The notes under the pieces: model-generated
What the model saw: only the letters and a program-made list of their open reading frames with translations
Told to the model about the DNA's origin: nothing
Database searches by the model: none
From: Caldicellulosiruptor changbaiensis
Lineage (GTDB): Bacteria > Bacillota > Thermoanaerobacteria > Caldicellulosiruptorales > Caldicellulosiruptoraceae
Direction: 5' to 3'
Assembly (NCBI RefSeq): GCF_003999255.1
Contig: NZ_CP034791.1
Span: 1,280,501-1,344,500, forward strand
Length of the DNA: 64,000 nucleotides
Program-made: the position numbers and the translations under genes
Shown: positions 10,793-22,313 of the stretch, one piece after another
How positions within the stretch are numbered: the stretch's first letter is position 1
How the letters are laid out: each line of letters starts with the position of its first letter

Positions 10793-11995
10793 TTACTCTT
10801 TTATCTTTTCAGCAAATAGTATACCAAATTCGTACGCCTTTTTTAATTCCTCCTCATTGGGTTTGAAATTTACCTTGAGCCCTGGTTCAACTACTTTGAA
10901 CCTTAACTGTTTTAACCGTGTTTCAATGTTTGAGACAGCTTCTCCACTCCAGCCATATGATCCAAAAGCAGCAGCAATTTTCCCTCCATGAACTATGGGG
11001 TTTAGCCTTATCAATATTTCATATATTGGTAAAAGAGCATCTGAGTTTATGGTAGGTGAGCCAAACAGCACACCTTTTGCCATGTATATCTTTTCCAATA
11101 TATCTTCTATTTTGTGCTCAATTGCATTGTACAACAACACATCTATACCGCTTTGAACGATTGCTTCAGAAATCTTTTTGGCAAGCATTTCAGTGTATCC
11201 ATATGCCGAAACATAGACAATAACCACATAAGGCTTTTCTGGTTCTTTTAGAAGCTCTTCTGACCACGATTTATACAAACCTATAAGTTCATCCTTGTAA
11301 TTTGTCAAGATTGGACCGTGGCCTGTTGCTATGATGTCAATCCTTAGGTCTTTTATCTTTTCAATTGCCTGAAGGACATAGCTTTTAAATGGCGACATAA
11401 TTACATCGTAATAGTACTTGTATGCATCCATAAATCCTTCTTTGTCATTATCCATTACCCAGTTGATGTCAAGATTTTCGGTACTATAATGACAGCCAAA
11501 AGAATCACAAGTAAAGAGTATACTATCTTCTATAAGATAGGTGTAAATTGAATCAGGCCAGTGTAAAAATGGAGCAGAAATAAATTTCAATGTCTTGTTA
11601 CCCAAGGATATTTGGTCACCATCGTTTACAACTTGAGAATCAAAACTCTTGTTTGAAATCTTCTTCAAAAACCTCATGGCAGAGCTGCTACCAAATACTT
11701 TTATCTTCGGGTTTATCTCAAGCAGTCTTTCAATTGAACCAGAGTGGTCCGGTTCTGTGTGATTTACTATGAGATAGTCTATCTTTGCAGGGTCAATTAT
11801 CTCTTTAATATTGTCTAAAAACTGGTCAAAAAATTTATACTTCACATTTTCAATAAGTGCAACTTTTTCAGAGCCAATTACGAGATAAGAGTTATATGTT
11901 GTTCCATATTTTGTGTACATTACAATGTCAAAAATACGAAGATTTGGATCTTGTACTCCTACTGAGTATATATTCTCTTTTAATTTTGTGTACAT
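10793..11995 (-). CDS. Flavodiiron protein (O2/NO reductase, FprA-like)
   Basis: A 400-residue A-type flavoprotein. The metallo-beta-lactamase-like domain carries the diiron ligands NHTEPDHSGS (HxExDH), then FLHWPDS, FTCDSFGCH and ATGHGP. The C-terminal flavodoxin domain begins at YVVIVYVSAYGYTEMLA and binds FMN. The frame opens at 12058, but the ATG at 11995 gives the family-normal N-terminus (MYTKLKENIYSVG). An AAGGAGAG lies upstream at somewhat long spacing, and a GTG four codons earlier is possible. In anaerobes these proteins reduce O2 to water or NO to N2O. Here it heads a two-gene unit with its probable reductase. A TATAAA-like -10 lies near 12045-12050 on this strand. Confidence 0.92.
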   Translation of the reverse strand: MYTKLKENIYSVGVQDPNLRIFDIVMYTKYGTTYNSYLVIGSEKVALIENVKYKFFDQFLDNIKEIIDPAKIDYLIVNHTEPDHSGSIERLLEINPKIKVFGSSSAMRFLKKISNKSFDSQVVNDGDQISLGNKTLKFISAPFLHWPDSIYTYLIEDSILFTCDSFGCHYSTENLDINWVMDNDKEGFMDAYKYYYDVIMSPFKSYVLQAIEKIKDLRIDIIATGHGPILTNYKDELIGLYKSWSEELLKEPEKPYVVIVYVSAYGYTEMLAKKISEAIVQSGIDVLLYNAIEHKIEDILEKIYMAKGVLFGSPTINSDALLPIYEILIRLNPIVHGGKIAAAFGSYGWSGEAVSNIETRLKQLRFKVVEPGLKVNFKPNEEELKKAYEFGILFAEKIKE

Positions 11996-12145
11996 TCTAA
12001 CTCTCACTCTCCTTGTAAAAAAAGTCTCAGTGTATTCAAAGATATTTATACCCCACAATTTTTTTTGTAAACAAATTAAGTGATATAAATTTTTGTTCAG
12101 TAATATATTTTAGTAGAAATACAATTAATAGAAGGGAAGAGAAAA

Positions 12146-12760
12146 ATGTTAAGCAAAGTATCTAATCGATTTCTGGCTGTTACAATTTTAGCTATATTTG
12201 TTATTGCTTTAGTAGGTATAATTTCAAACAAAAGCTTAGAAAAAACAAAGATGGCATCTTCCGAAATACCAAAAACTACGCAAACCCAAACACAAGAGGT
12301 TTCAAAAGTAGATACTCTTAAAGGTTATCTTCAGGTAATGGTGGTGGACAGCAAAACTGGTACACCTGTTGAAGGAGCAAATGTAGTTTTTTCTAACTTA
12401 GAGCAGCTATATACAACAGGCAAAGATGGAAAGACACAGCTTATACCAATGAACATTAAATCAACTGGAGGTTTAGGGATTACATCACAGCCTTATGAAG
12501 AGGTAGTAATTGGGGTATTTAAACAGGGATATGCAGATTATATCTTATTCAACGCGAAGGTAAGACCTACAACGCAAGACAAGCCACAACTTAAAGTGAT
12601 ACGAGTTGTAAAAGCTTCTACTGCAACAACCACTCCTGTTTTTGCAATGGAAAAGTATTCTTCTGAGATGGCAAAAGAAGTGATGAATAAAATGAAGGCA
12701 AAACTAAATTCACTTGCAAATTCCACACAGGAAATTGAGGAAATAGAAATTAGTGAATAG
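12146..12760 (+). CDS. Membrane-anchored protein with carboxypeptidase-regulatory-like domain
   Basis: A 204-residue protein of unknown role. Residues 8-28 are a hydrophobic signal or anchor helix (FLAVTILAIFVIALVGII). A Thr/Ser/Gln-rich linker follows, and then a beta-sandwich-like segment (LQVMVVDSKTGTPVEGANVVF, TTGKDGKTQL) typical of extracellular carboxypeptidase-regulatory (Cna-B-like) folds. The C-terminal 40 residues are a charged helix. The gene is divergent from the flavodiiron gene and is followed by its own terminator, so it is monocistronic. I do not recognise a specific family and no function is proposed. Confidence 0.7.
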   Translation: MLSKVSNRFLAVTILAIFVIALVGIISNKSLEKTKMASSEIPKTTQTQTQEVSKVDTLKGYLQVMVVDSKTGTPVEGANVVFSNLEQLYTTGKDGKTQLIPMNIKSTGGLGITSQPYEEVVIGVFKQGYADYILFNAKVRPTTQDKPQLKVIRVVKASTATTTPVFAMEKYSSEMAKEVMNKMKAKLNSLANSTQEIEEIEISE

Positions 12761-12761
12761 G

Positions 12762-12790
12762 GTGCCTTGTAAAATGGCACTTTTTTTTTA
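12762..12790 (+). terminator. Terminator
   Basis: The stem GTGCC/GGCAC with a 9-base loop is followed by a run of nine T, immediately behind the stop codon at 12760. Confidence 0.85.
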
Positions 12791-12847
12791 TATAATAGAG
12801 CTTGTACATTTAAAAATCTTTTCGTTGTTAGAAAGGTCTTAACAGCC

Positions 12848-13810
12848 ATGAACCAGGAAGTTTTGATTCTTTTAAAAAATCTCCTTTATCTTTTTGCCAT
12901 TATCTTCATAGGATTTATTGGTACTAAAATACGGTTGTTTTCATCAACTATAAAAGATTCTGTGAGCGAGTTGATAATAAAAGTAACCGCTCCAATCCTA
13001 TTATTTACAAGCATAAGTAGCAAACCCTATTCTTCAACTGTTGTAAAAAATGTCTTTACATTGATAATCTCAGCCTTTGTTGGGATAATATTGTTACTTG
13101 GGACAGGTTACATAACAGCAAGGTTATTTAAGCTTCAAGGCAAAACATTTTACACACATATATTTTGCTCAGCTTTTGGAAATACTGGTTTTTTGTCATT
13201 TCCCCTGTTGTATTCTATATTTGGTGAAAAGGGTGTGTTTTACGCTGCAAGTTACAATATAATGCATGACTTTTTGGCTTGGTCATTAGGACTTTCGATA
13301 ATAACAAAACACAGCAGTGAGAAAACTAAATTTGGTTTTAAAAATGCAAATTCAATTGCCATTTTCTCAGCATTTGTAGTGTATTTACTAAAAGGAGCTT
13401 TGCCAGCTGAAATTTTGAGTTACTACAATAGATTTTTTCTCACTATTTACGATGCATTAAATCCATTTGGAAAAACAACCATTTATTTGTCTATGTTTTT
13501 TATTGGCTGCCTTTTAGCAGAAGTTTCATTTAAAGATACAGTTAAGACATATCCTGCTTATGGCATTGTTGCATTTAAGATGGTGGCTTTTCCTCTATTG
13601 ATTACATTTTTGACCAAATTCATGAGCTTAGATAACTTTACAAGGCTGATTATTATACTCCAAACAGGAATGCCAACTGCAATAATTAGTTCAGTACTCT
13701 CGTATAGATACAAAGCTGATAGTTCATATGCTACACGTACAATATTTATTACAACAATTTTTTCCCTGTTGACAATTCCTTTTCTTGTGTTTATATATTA
13801 TCATATTTAA
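12848..13810 (+). CDS. AEC-family membrane transporter
   Basis: A 320-residue integral membrane protein with about ten hydrophobic segments in two halves, each half containing conserved breaks such as KVTAPILLF and LQTGMPTA. This is the pattern of the auxin-efflux-carrier/malate-permease (Mem_trans) family. Bacterial members transport small organic anions, but the substrate cannot be predicted from sequence or context. The ATG is the only good start. guaA begins 26 bases downstream, so the two may be co-transcribed. Confidence 0.85.
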   Translation: MNQEVLILLKNLLYLFAIIFIGFIGTKIRLFSSTIKDSVSELIIKVTAPILLFTSISSKPYSSTVVKNVFTLIISAFVGIILLLGTGYITARLFKLQGKTFYTHIFCSAFGNTGFLSFPLLYSIFGEKGVFYAASYNIMHDFLAWSLGLSIITKHSSEKTKFGFKNANSIAIFSAFVVYLLKGALPAEILSYYNRFFLTIYDALNPFGKTTIYLSMFFIGCLLAEVSFKDTVKTYPAYGIVAFKMVAFPLLITFLTKFMSLDNFTRLIIILQTGMPTAIISSVLSYRYKADSSYATRTIFITTIFSLLTIPFLVFIYYHI

Positions 13811-13836
13811 AAATCCAAAAGAGAGGATGATTAAAT

Positions 13837-15372
13837 TTGCAGCATGAGATTGTTATTGTGTTGGACTTTGGGGGACAGTACAATCAGCTAATTGCACGAA
13901 GAGTACGAGAATGTGGTGTTTATTGTGAGATTTGGCCATATGACACACCCTTAGAGAAGATAATTGAGAAAAATCCAAAAGGAATAATCTTTACTGGTGG
14001 ACCATCAAGCGTGTATGAAGAGAATGCGCCTGTTGTGGATAAAAAGATATTTGAAATTGGCATTCCAATTCTTGGAATATGCTATGGAAATCAGCTGATT
14101 GCATATCTTTTAGGTGGTAAGGTTTCAACTGCCCTCTTTAGAGAGTATGGTAAAACACATATAAAATACAATACAAATTCGCCTTTGTTCACAGGCTTGC
14201 CAGAAAGCTCAATTTGTTGGATGAGCCATACTGACTTTGTAGAAGAACTCCCGGCTGGATTTGAAATTTTAGCTTCTACTGAAAATTGTGCCATTGCTGC
14301 ATTTGGCAGTAGAGAGAAAAAGATCTATGGTGTACAATTCCATCCAGAAGTTGTTCACACTGAGTTTGGGCAAGAAATAATAAAAAACTTCTTGTTCAAT
14401 ATCTGCGAATGCAAAGGTGATTGGAAGACATCATCATTCATAGAAGAAAAAATAAATGAGATAAGAAAAATTGTGGGTGATCAAAAGGTTGTATGTGCAC
14501 TTTCTGGCGGTGTTGATTCATCTGTTGCGGCAGTGCTTGTTCATAAAGCAATAGGTAAAAATCTCTTCTGTATATTTGTTGACCATGGACTTTTGAGAAA
14601 AGGAGAAGCAGAAGAAGTCATAAGAACATTCAAAGGACAGTTTGACATGAACGTAATCAAGGTTGATGCAAAAGAGAGATTTTTAAAAGCTTTGTGTGGT
14701 GTCATAGATCCTGAGAGAAAGAGAAAAATAATAGGTGAAGAGTTTATACGTGTTTTTGAAGAGGAGGCTTCAAAACTTGGAGATGTAAAATTTTTAGTGC
14801 AAGGTACAATTTATCCTGATGTTGTTGAAAGTGGAGTTGGTAAAGCTGCGACAATAAAGAGTCATCACAATGTTGGTGGTTTGCCAGAACATATCAAGTT
14901 TGAGAGGATAATCGAACCGCTGCGCGAGCTTTTCAAAGATGAGGTAAGAAGGGTAGGAATAGAATTAGGAATTCCAGAAAAGATTGTAAGAAGACAGCCG
15001 TTTCCGGGACCCGGCCTTGCAATAAGGATAATTGGTGAGGTTACAGAAGAAAAGCTTGAGATACTTCGGGAGGTTGACTGGATTTTCAGAAAAGAAATTG
15101 AGGCGTGTGGACTTGACAAAGAAATTTGGCAATACTTTGCAGTACTCACTGACATGAAAAGTGTTGGTGTGATGGGTGATGAAAGAACATATGACTATAC
15201 TGTTGCACTTAGGGCTGTTACAAGCGTTGATGGTATGACAGCTGACTGGGCAAAGATTCCTTATGATGTGTTAGAAAGGGTTTCGAACGAGATTGTAAAC
15301 ACTGTAAGAAAGGTTAATAGAGTTGTATATGACATTACTTCAAAACCACCTGCTACAATTGAGTGGGAATGA
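13837..15372 (+). CDS. guaA: GMP synthase (glutamine-hydrolysing)
   Basis: Converts XMP to GMP using glutamine and ATP. The 511 residues are typical. The class I glutamine amidotransferase domain has the nucleophile Cys in GICYGNQL and the His/Glu pair in HPEVVHTE. The ATP-pyrophosphatase domain carries the SGGVDSS P-loop near residue 220, and the C-terminal dimerisation domain ends in KPPATIEWE, the expected carboxy-terminus. The start is TTG at 13837, preceded by GAGAGGA at good spacing. No purine riboswitch is visible in the short leader. Confidence 0.97.
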   Translation: MQHEIVIVLDFGGQYNQLIARRVRECGVYCEIWPYDTPLEKIIEKNPKGIIFTGGPSSVYEENAPVVDKKIFEIGIPILGICYGNQLIAYLLGGKVSTALFREYGKTHIKYNTNSPLFTGLPESSICWMSHTDFVEELPAGFEILASTENCAIAAFGSREKKIYGVQFHPEVVHTEFGQEIIKNFLFNICECKGDWKTSSFIEEKINEIRKIVGDQKVVCALSGGVDSSVAAVLVHKAIGKNLFCIFVDHGLLRKGEAEEVIRTFKGQFDMNVIKVDAKERFLKALCGVIDPERKRKIIGEEFIRVFEEEASKLGDVKFLVQGTIYPDVVESGVGKAATIKSHHNVGGLPEHIKFERIIEPLRELFKDEVRRVGIELGIPEKIVRRQPFPGPGLAIRIIGEVTEEKLEILREVDWIFRKEIEACGLDKEIWQYFAVLTDMKSVGVMGDERTYDYTVALRAVTSVDGMTADWAKIPYDVLERVSNEIVNTVRKVNRVVYDITSKPPATIEWE

Positions 15373-15396
15373 TGTTAAAAAATTTTTTATAAGGGC

Positions 15397-15425
15397 TTGA
15401 ATTTTATAATAGATGGGTGTAACAT
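15397..15425 (+). promoter_or_regulatory. Possible atp operon promoter
   Basis: TTGAAT (15397-15402) is 17 bases from TAACAT (15420-15425). An alternative -10, TATAAT at 15405-15410, has no good -35 partner. The position, between guaA and the first atp gene, fits. The match is only moderate. Confidence 0.35.
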
Positions 15426-15453
15426 ATTTATAAGTTGATTAGTGGGATGTGAT

Positions 15454-15822
15454 ATGAAGGATATTGTAAATCTTGCTTTGAAAGTGCTATGGGGTATAAA
15501 TCTTATCTTTTGTGTAATGGTGTTTGCTTATTCTAAAAGCATAGCTGTTTTTATAATAGTGCTGGGCAGCAGTGTAGTATTGCTATTTATTCTATATTCT
15601 CTATTGTTACTTTTGAAATCTGCATTAAGAGGCAAAATTAATTTTATTTATTTGTTACTTCATAGCTTAGCAGTTGTGGTTTTGATACTGCTATCTGCTT
15701 TTATCTTCAAGTTTTACAATGTAAGATTTGTTTATTTCCTCTGGACGTTGATAAGCTATCCTCTGATTTTTATTGTGTCATATGTTGTAGCTTATATTTA
15801 TAAAACATCATCGAGGAAGTGA
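15454..15822 (+). CDS. Small four-helix membrane protein at the head of the atp operon, AtpI-like
   Basis: A 122-residue protein made of four hydrophobic helices (roughly residues 5-27, 31-55, 65-85 and 93-115) with a short basic tail. Size, topology and its place directly before atpB fit AtpI, the assembly or Mg2+-handling protein encoded first in many atp operons. The sequence itself has little conserved signature, so the name rests on context. ATG 15454 is preferred over an in-frame GTG at 15442. Its stop overlaps a possible GTG start of atpB. Confidence 0.65.
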   Translation: MKDIVNLALKVLWGINLIFCVMVFAYSKSIAVFIIVLGSSVVLLFILYSLLLLLKSALRGKINFIYLLLHSLAVVVLILLSAFIFKFYNVRFVYFLWTLISYPLIFIVSYVVAYIYKTSSRK

Positions 15823-15830
15823 AAAATAAA

Positions 15831-16511
15831 ATGAGCGAAGGTGTAATGAAAGTTTTGTTCACAATACCAATTGGCAAGGGCATTCCTGTGAGGGTAGCAG
15901 TTGTTGAGATGTGGGGCGTGATGGCATTTTTGATTATATTAGCATTTTATCTCACGTCTAACATGAAATTAGTGCCGAGCAGAAAACAAGTCATTGCTGA
16001 GTTCATAGTCGACTCAATAAACAAAATCACTAAAAACTTTTTAGGCCATTATTGGCATATATTTGCTCCCTATTTAGGTACACTATTTTTATTCTTACTT
16101 GGGCTAAACTTGTTGGGCCTTATAGGTCTTCAGCCCCCTACAAGTAATTTAAACGTAACTGCAAGCTTTGGTGTTATGTCAATTTTGATATTGATAGTTT
16201 CAACTATTGTTCTCAAAAACCCAATTGGGTGGTTTTTGAGTCATTTTAAGCCCATTCCTATAGTCTTCCCATTTAAATTTTTAGACTATTTGACAAGAAT
16301 TCTTTCTCTTTCTGCACGATTATTTGGCAATATCCTTGCTGGTGTTACCGTCATGGAGCTTATCTATCATGGACTTATAAAAGCTCATATACCTCCTGTT
16401 GGTATACCAGCAGCGTTGAGTTTATATTTCGATATTTTTGATGGTGTTTTGCAAGCGGTAATCTTTACATTCTTGTCATTAATTTATCTATATGAAGCTT
16501 TGGAAGAATAA
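15831..16511 (+). CDS. atpB: ATP synthase Fo subunit a
   Basis: Proton-channel stator subunit, about 226 residues. The essential Arg lies in the penultimate-helix region LSLSARLFGNILAG, and later helices contain YFDIFDGVLQAVIFTFLSLIYL. The ATG at 15831 is chosen because GAGGAAG (15813-15819) is spaced well for it, whereas the GTG at 15819 has this site abutting it. It forms the proton half-channels against the c-ring. Second gene of the operon. Confidence 0.94.
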   Translation: MSEGVMKVLFTIPIGKGIPVRVAVVEMWGVMAFLIILAFYLTSNMKLVPSRKQVIAEFIVDSINKITKNFLGHYWHIFAPYLGTLFLFLLGLNLLGLIGLQPPTSNLNVTASFGVMSILILIVSTIVLKNPIGWFLSHFKPIPIVFPFKFLDYLTRILSLSARLFGNILAGVTVMELIYHGLIKAHIPPVGIPAALSLYFDIFDGVLQAVIFTFLSLIYLYEALEE

Positions 16512-16532
16512 AATTTTTTGGAGGTGTTTTAA

Positions 16533-16745
16533 ATGACAGCATTAGCAGCAGGTATAGCAATGCTTGCTGGTTTAGGTGTAGGTATTGGCATTGGTATTGC
16601 AACTGCTAAAGCAGCAGAATCTGTGGGAAGACAGCCAGAAGCGTATGGTAGGATTTTACCATTATTTTTCATTGGTGCTGCGCTTGCAGAAGCTGTTGCA
16701 ATTTATAGCTTTGTTATAGCTATTTTGTTGGTTTTGAAAGCTTAA
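16533..16745 (+). CDS. atpE: ATP synthase Fo subunit c
   Basis: The 70-residue hairpin that forms the rotor ring. Helix 1 is Gly-rich (GLGVGIGIGIATA), the polar loop is GRQPEAYGR, and helix 2 carries the ion-binding Glu53 in AALAEAVAIYSF. The Gln in helix 1 and the Ser/Thr directly after the Glu, which mark Na+-binding rings such as that of Ilyobacter, are absent. The ring is therefore predicted to use H+. A strong GGAGG precedes the ATG. Confidence 0.96.
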   Translation: MTALAAGIAMLAGLGVGIGIGIATAKAAESVGRQPEAYGRILPLFFIGAALAEAVAIYSFVIAILLVLKA

Positions 16746-16772
16746 ACGCTCTCCAGATGGCTTGGGGAGCGT
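16746..16772 (+). promoter_or_regulatory. Hairpin between atpE and atpF
   Basis: ACGCTCTCC (16746-16754) pairs with GGGGAGCGT (16764-16772), nine pairs including one G-U, with a 9-base loop directly after the atpE stop. The downstream sequence CATCTCTTTATTTT is only mildly T-rich. It could protect the atpE message or partly terminate, helping give the many c subunits needed per ring. Confidence 0.6.
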
Positions 16773-16853
16773 CATCTCTTTATTTTCGAATTAAAGCGTG
16801 AGGTTGAGATAGAAATTTTGGCAGAGAGTTCAAAAAAGGAGATGAGAACATAG

Positions 16854-17345
16854 ATGTTTGACCTTGCAATTTTTGAAAATATGTTCTTCTGGGCAATTAT
16901 AAACTTTTTGATACTTTACTTAGTTTATAGAAAATTCTTTTTCAAAAAAGTAACTGCCTTTATGGAAAAGCGTTCAAACATGATTCAAGAGCAGCTTGAC
17001 TTTGCTGCAAAGTCAAAAGAAGAGGCTATAAAATTGAAGGAAGAATATGAAAATATCTTATCTCAGGCACATGCGAAGGCAAACGAGATAGTCCAAAACG
17101 CTATGATTGAAGCCCAAAAACAGGCTGACAAGATTATTGAAGATGCCAAGCTTGAGGCAAACAAGATTATTGAAAATGCTCTCAAGCAGCTTGAGATTGA
17201 GAAGAAAAAACAAATCAATGAACTTAAAAACCAGTTTGTCTCAATTGCTCTTCTTGCTGCATCTAAGGTTATTGAAAAGAATTTAAACACTGAAGAAAAT
17301 AGGAAAATGGTTGAGAATATATTTGACGAGGCAGGGGTTGCTTAA
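16854..17345 (+). CDS. atpF: ATP synthase Fo subunit b
   Basis: Peripheral-stalk subunit, 163 residues. One N-terminal membrane helix ([20 protein letters not shown]) precedes a long charged coiled coil rich in Glu, Lys and Ala that dimerises and links subunit a to the F1 head. Length and position between the c and delta genes are standard. An AAAAAGGAG site lies a little upstream of the ATG. Confidence 0.94.
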   Translation: MFDLAIFENMFFWAIINFLILYLVYRKFFFKKVTAFMEKRSNMIQEQLDFAAKSKEEAIKLKEEYENILSQAHAKANEIVQNAMIEAQKQADKIIEDAKLEANKIIENALKQLEIEKKKQINELKNQFVSIALLAASKVIEKNLNTEENRKMVENIFDEAGVA

Positions 17346-17347
17346 AA

Positions 17348-17887
17348 ATGTTGCCAGCAAAAAGATATGCTGAAGGATTGATAAAGCTTGCTCAGGAAGA
17401 GGGAAAACTTGAAAAATTCTTTGTGGATCTTTTTAAGATATACGACTTGTTTAAGACAAATAGAGAGTTTGTAGACCTTTTATTTGACCTTGAGATGAAA
17501 GTATCTGATAAAAAAGAGAAGATAAAACAATTTCTTGATGAAAGCATTGATAGATATATTGTCAATCTCATTTATTTGCTAATCGACAAACGAAGAGAGA
17601 TTTTACTTCCATATATACCTTTTTATTATAAAGAAATGTATGACAAGGCAATTGGTAATGTAGATGTTGAGGTTATTGTAGCAGAAGAAGTTGACGAGGA
17701 CGTTTTGAGAAAGATATCAAACTGGCTTTTGAAAAGGTATGATGTTAAAAATCCGCGCTTTAAAGTTAAGGTTGATAGAAGTATCATTGGAGGAATAAAA
17801 CTTTTATTCAACAATATTGAGGTCGACGCTACAATTAAAGGTGCATTGGATTCGATAAAAAAAGAACTTATCCAGAATGCTATTTAG
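17348..17887 (+). CDS. atpH: ATP synthase F1 subunit delta
   Basis: Peripheral-stalk cap protein, 179 residues, connecting subunit b to the top of F1. The N-terminal helical domain begins with the family pattern [19 protein letters not shown]. The C-terminal segment [20 protein letters not shown] followed by SIKKEL is the conserved delta/OSCP ending. It begins two bases after the atpF stop. Confidence 0.94.
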   Translation: MLPAKRYAEGLIKLAQEEGKLEKFFVDLFKIYDLFKTNREFVDLLFDLEMKVSDKKEKIKQFLDESIDRYIVNLIYLLIDKRREILLPYIPFYYKEMYDKAIGNVDVEVIVAEEVDEDVLRKISNWLLKRYDVKNPRFKVKVDRSIIGGIKLLFNNIEVDATIKGALDSIKKELIQNAI

Positions 17888-17896
17888 GGGTGATGA

Positions 17897-19426
<1,530 letters not shown>

Positions 19427-19438
19427 GTGAAATCAAAG

Positions 19439-20317
19439 ATGGCAAACAAAACAAGGTGGATAAAGTCAAGGATTAGAAGTGTCAATGAGACGAAAAAGAT
19501 TACAAGAGCTATGTATCTCATCTCTGCATCTAAGATGAAAAGGTCACGAGATAGACTTGACAGTACCAGACCATATTTTGAAAAAATAAACGAATTTATG
19601 AAAGATCTTGTGATACATGGTATGGAGACAAATCACATTCTCTTTGAAGGGTCATATAAAGAGGGACAAAAAGAGATTGGGGTAATTGTAATTAGTGGTG
19701 ACAAAGGGCTGTGTGGCGGTTACAATGCAAATGTTATAAGAAGCGCTTTGAATTTGTACGAAAAGATTTCAAAAGAGGGAGAAGTATTATTTTTTCCAAT
19801 AGGCATTGTTGGAAAAAATTTTTTATTCCGCCATGGTTACAAAGTAGAAGAAAATTTTAATTATCAGACTCAGTCTGTGTCTGTAAAAGTTGCAAAGGTG
19901 ATTGCACAAAATGTTGTAAAAAAGTACTATAGAGGAGATATTCATGAGCTTTATATCATATATACCAAGCTAATTTCCACAATCAAACAAGATGTAGTTG
20001 TAAAGAAACTTCTTCCTCTTGATCCAAGTGAATTTGTGTCTGGTGAGGTTAAGAAAGATGAGACAATAAGATATGAACCAACCCCAACAGATGTGCTTAA
20101 TGTTGTTATATATGAATATCTAAAAGGTATAATCTTTGGGGCAATGATGGACTCATATGTAAGTGAACTTGCTGCAAGGATGACAGCAATGGACAATGCA
20201 ACAAAAAGTGCAGATGAAATGATACAAAAACTCGTGTTAAAGCTCAATCGGGAACGCCAGGCAGTGATTACTCAGGAGATATCAGAGATAATAAGTGGTG
20301 CAGCTGCTTTGAAATAA
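19439..20317 (+). CDS. atpG: ATP synthase F1 subunit gamma
   Basis: Central rotor shaft, about 292 residues. The N-terminal helix ([20 protein letters not shown]) and C-terminal helix ([20 protein letters not shown], then [12 protein letters not shown]) form the antiparallel coiled coil inside the hexamer. Between them lies [16 protein letters not shown]. The frame opens with GTG at 19427, immediately after the atpA stop. The ATG at 19439 is preferred because AGGTGA at 19425-19430 is spaced eight bases from it. Confidence 0.95.
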   Translation: MANKTRWIKSRIRSVNETKKITRAMYLISASKMKRSRDRLDSTRPYFEKINEFMKDLVIHGMETNHILFEGSYKEGQKEIGVIVISGDKGLCGGYNANVIRSALNLYEKISKEGEVLFFPIGIVGKNFLFRHGYKVEENFNYQTQSVSVKVAKVIAQNVVKKYYRGDIHELYIIYTKLISTIKQDVVVKKLLPLDPSEFVSGEVKKDETIRYEPTPTDVLNVVIYEYLKGIIFGAMMDSYVSELAARMTAMDNATKSADEMIQKLVLKLNRERQAVITQEISEIISGAAALK

Positions 20318-20352
20318 GTAACTATTTAAACTTGATTTTAAAGGGAGTGTAG

Positions 20353-21762
<1,410 letters not shown>

Positions 21763-21783
21763 GTTTTGAGGTGATACTGCAAA

Positions 21784-22197
21784 ATGTCAACGTTTGAATT
21801 AGAAGTTTTGCAACCTGAAAGGGTCTTTTTTAAAGACAAAGTGGAGATGATAGTTGTTCGTGCAATAGATGGAGAAATAGGTGTAATGGCAGGTCACGAA
21901 CCAATTGTCACACCCATTGGAATTGGAAAGCTTAGGATAAAAAAGGATGGAAAATGGCGCGAGGCAGCAATTGCGGGAGGTATTCTTGAAGTTAACCGAA
22001 ACAAGGTTGTTATCTTGACTGACGCTGTTGAGTGGCCAGAGGAAATAGACAGACAAAGAGCTTTAGCTGCGAAAGAAAGAGCTGAAAAGAAACTTCAGCA
22101 AAAACTTCCGCCAGATGAGTTTGAAAGATATCAGGCAGCTTTGTATAGAGCTATAAACAGGCTAAGAATGATTGAAGAACGTAAAAATGGTGACTAA
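21784..22197 (+). CDS. atpC: ATP synthase F1 subunit epsilon
   Basis: Rotor subunit and regulator, 137 residues. The N-terminal beta-sandwich has the conserved LEVLQPERVFF and EIGVMAGHEPIVTPIGIG segments. The C-terminal helical hairpin (RQRALAAKERAEKKL, then RLRMIEERK) is full length, so auto-inhibition of ATP hydrolysis is possible. It is the last gene of the operon. The IS element begins four bases after its stop. Confidence 0.95.
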   Translation: MSTFELEVLQPERVFFKDKVEMIVVRAIDGEIGVMAGHEPIVTPIGIGKLRIKKDGKWREAAIAGGILEVNRNKVVILTDAVEWPEEIDRQRALAAKERAEKKLQQKLPPDEFERYQAALYRAINRLRMIEERKNGD

Positions 22198-22204
22198 TAT
22201 AAAA

Positions 22205-22240
22205 AGGGGCTGTCCAAAAAGATGAATGGACAGTCCCTTT
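22205..22240 (+). terminator. Hairpin at the IS left end, probable atp operon terminator
   Basis: GGGGCTGTCC (22205-22214) pairs with GGACAGTCCC (22228-22237) with one G-U pair, followed by TTTAATTTT. It lies eight bases after the atpC stop and upstream of the transposase promoter. It can therefore end atp transcripts and also shield the transposase from read-through. Confidence 0.7.
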
Positions 22241-22252
22241 AATTTTGCTCTT

Positions 22253-22291
22253 TTGACATAGTGATATATTTTTGATATAATATATCAAAAA
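22253..22291 (+). promoter_or_regulatory. Transposase promoter inside a perfect palindrome
   Basis: TTGACA (22253-22258) is 17 bases from TATAAT (22276-22281), a near-ideal vegetative promoter. The -10 lies inside a perfect inverted repeat: TTTTTGATATA (22269-22279) and TATATCAAAAA (22281-22291) around one A. This could be a binding site for a repressor, possibly the transposase itself. Confidence 0.75.
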
Positions 22292-22313
22292 TGATAACAT
22301 GAGGTGATAACCC

